NCBI GenBank assembly: GCA_021775795.1
Contig: JAJFHB010000187.1
Span: 1-5,859, forward strand
Reading direction: 5' to 3'
Length of the DNA: 5,859 bases
Source: Hyphomicrobiales bacterium
GTDB taxonomy: Bacteria; Pseudomonadota; Alphaproteobacteria; Rhizobiales; JAJFHB01
Positions 4,533 through 5,859 of this stretch are shown here, one piece after another. Below the pieces are notes generated by a model. That model did no database searches, was not told the origin of the DNA, and worked only from the letters and a program-made list of their open reading frames with translations. Both the position numbers and the translations under genes were made by a program. The first letter of the stretch is position 1. Each line of letters begins with the position of its first letter.

Positions 4533-5859
4533 ATGGTAAAAACGTGCGTATGGCCCAGAGTTGTGGCCGTTTTCTTGATGGTTTTTGTTGCTTTTGGGCT
4601 TTTGGCGGGCACGGATGCACGCGCAAACGAACGATTTGCAGCCCTCGCGGTTGACGCCCAAACGGGTCAGATACTTTTCTCGCGTAACGCCGATGCGCAA
4701 CGCTTTCCCGCCTCACTCACAAAAATTATGACACTGTATGTTCTGTTTATGGAGCTTGAAGCAGGTCGTATGACGCTTGAAACGCCCCTCAACATCTCGT
4801 CACATGCTGCGAGCATGCAGCCCTCAAAGCTGGGATTGTCAGTGGGTTCGTCAATCTCTGTTGAGAATGCAATCAAGGCTCTTGTGACCAAATCTGCAAA
4901 CGATATCGCCGCTGCGGTCGGCGAAGGCGTGTCTGGAACCGAAAGTCAATTTGCTGAGCGCATGACTGAGGTTGCCCGCTCAATTGGCATGACACGTACG
5001 CGCTTCAAGAACGCCTCGGGCCTGCCTAACGGCCAACAGGTCACCACTGCCCGCGACATGGCAACGCTTGGCTTGCGTGTTCAGCTCGATTTTCCGCAGT
5101 ATTATCACTACTTCAGCCTCAGAAGTTTCACCTATCGCGGCAACACCTATCGCAATCACAATCGGCTGCTTGGCCGCTACGATGGCACCGACGGCATCAA
5201 GACTGGCTACACCCGTGCTTCGGGCTACAATCTGACGGCATCAGTTCAGCGTGACGACCGCCACATCATTGGCGTGGTCATGGGCGGACGGACGGGCCGC
5301 TCACGCAACGATTACATGATGTCGATGCTGACAACACAGCTGGAACGTATGACGCCAAACAACAGTCATGTGATCGCCAGCATGGCCGGCATTCCCCCGG
5401 GACTGACACCGCCCATCAGAGATTCCTATCCCCTGCCCGAGGCAAAACCCGGCACTGACGGACCCGTCGTCCTGGCGGATGCGCAGGATATTGTCCAGGA
5501 ACCGGCACCTGAAGAAGCTGCTCAAGCGGAACCCGTAATTGAAACACCTGTCCTGATCGTTGCCGACCTTTCCGGACAGACCGACCTGTCCCGCCCAAGC
5601 GTACTACCTCCAGAAGACGCGCCAGAAGAAATTGCCATTGCTGCAGTTCCCGAAGCACAAAACACAGCGGCCACACCTGATTCCTGGCGGATACAAATTG
5701 GTGCGTTCACAACGGAGAATGATGCCCTGCAGCTGCTTGAAACAGCTCGTCAGCTTGGCCTGTCGGATCTCAGTGACAAGAGCGCCTTTACGGTCGCCCA
5801 CTTTGTCGATGATCGGATGATTTACCGGGCACGCTTTAGTGGTTTCGATGAGAATGGTG
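4533..5859 (+). CDS. D-alanyl-D-alanine carboxypeptidase with SPOR domain (DacF-like), 3' end missing
   Basis: This serine D,D-carboxypeptidase (peptidase S11, low-molecular-mass PBP) removes the terminal D-Ala from peptidoglycan stem peptides in the periplasm. The 442 visible residues start with a signal peptide (hydrophobic 10-25, likely cleavage after DARA, residue 31). The catalytic domain spans about 33-260, with S61-L-T-K64 (acyl-serine and lysine), SAN at 121-123 and KTG at 223-225, so all three penicillin-binding motifs are intact. No PBP5 C-terminal beta domain or membrane-anchoring helix is evident. Instead a roughly 100-residue Pro/Glu/Ala-rich linker (about 281-383) leads into a SPOR-like domain beginning SWRIQIGAFTTENDA (384-398), cut off by the window edge in RARFSGFDENG. 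SPOR domains bind denuded septal glycan. The ATG at 4533 has AGGA three bases upstream and gives a compact signal peptide. An in-frame ATG at 4446 would add 29 residues and cannot be excluded. Confidence 0.93.
   Translation, partial: MVKTCVWPRVVAVFLMVFVAFGLLAGTDARANERFAALAVDAQTGQILFSRNADAQRFPASLTKIMTLYVLFMELEAGRMTLETPLNISSHAASMQPSKLGLSVGSSISVENAIKALVTKSANDIAAAVGEGVSGTESQFAERMTEVARSIGMTRTRFKNASGLPNGQQVTTARDMATLGLRVQLDFPQYYHYFSLRSFTYRGNTYRNHNRLLGRYDGTDGIKTGYTRASGYNLTASVQRDDRHIIGVVMGGRTGRSRNDYMMSMLTTQLERMTPNNSHVIASMAGIPPGLTPPIRDSYPLPEAKPGTDGPVVLADAQDIVQEPAPEEAAQAEPVIETPVLIVADLSGQTDLSRPSVLPPEDAPEEIAIAAVPEAQNTAATPDSWRIQIGAFTTENDALQLLETARQLGLSDLSDKSAFTVAHFVDDRMIYRARFSGFDENG

Noticed and set aside
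4372..4716. Minus-strand open frames across the carboxypeptidase 5' end
   Set aside because: They overlap the signal peptide and the active-site-proximal coding sequence of a clear S11 peptidase, and their composition is Arg/Pro/Ser-rich shadow.
1..5859. CRISPR arrays, tRNA genes, insertion sequences or defence genes
   Set aside because: No regularly spaced repeats, cloverleaf sequences, transposase or nuclease motifs were seen; the only exact longer direct repeat noticed is the 13-bp pair at 4270 and 4303.

Overview
The window looks like chromosomal housekeeping DNA from an alphaproteobacterium, most likely of the order Hyphomicrobiales (Rhizobiales). Four things point there: a ClpA with a long basic/glycine C-terminal tail, a ClpS with the alphaproteobacterial type of N-terminus, a small phasin of the Phasin_2 type, and a D,D-carboxypeptidase ending in a SPOR domain. 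From memory, the order carboxypeptidase / phasin / clpS / clpA is familiar in that group. Species cannot be determined from the sequence. No mobile element, CRISPR array, tRNA or rRNA gene is visible.

Layout. Positions 1-3620 hold a tightly packed leftward (minus-strand) gene series, clpS -> clpA -> small exported protein -> second exported protein that leaves the window at base 1. The spacings are 9 bp, 16 bp and a 4-base ATGA overlap, so these genes are probably co-transcribed. A 253-bp gap (3621-3873) contains three hairpin-forming inverted repeats: two lie just past the phasin gene and one lies in the clpS upstream region. A 115-aa phasin gene (3874-4221, minus) follows. The 311-bp divergent region 4222-4532 holds a good sigma70-type promoter for the phasin, with one copy of a 13-bp near-palindrome inside its spacer and a second copy 33 bp upstream. 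This looks like a repressor operator, possibly for PhaR. A plus-strand D-alanyl-D-alanine carboxypeptidase gene starts at 4533 and leaves the window at 5859 inside its SPOR domain.

How the genes work together. ClpS and ClpA form the N-degron adaptor and AAA+ unfoldase that feed ClpP, which is not in this window. The phasin coats polyhydroxybutyrate granules and is likely controlled by granule-sensing repression. The carboxypeptidase trims peptidoglycan stem peptides in the periplasm. The two exported proteins encoded downstream of clpA are unrecognised and are the least explained content. Both genes at the window edges are partial. I see no clear evidence of a novel multi-gene system; the best leads are the paired phasin operators and the exported gene pair translationally tied to clpSA.
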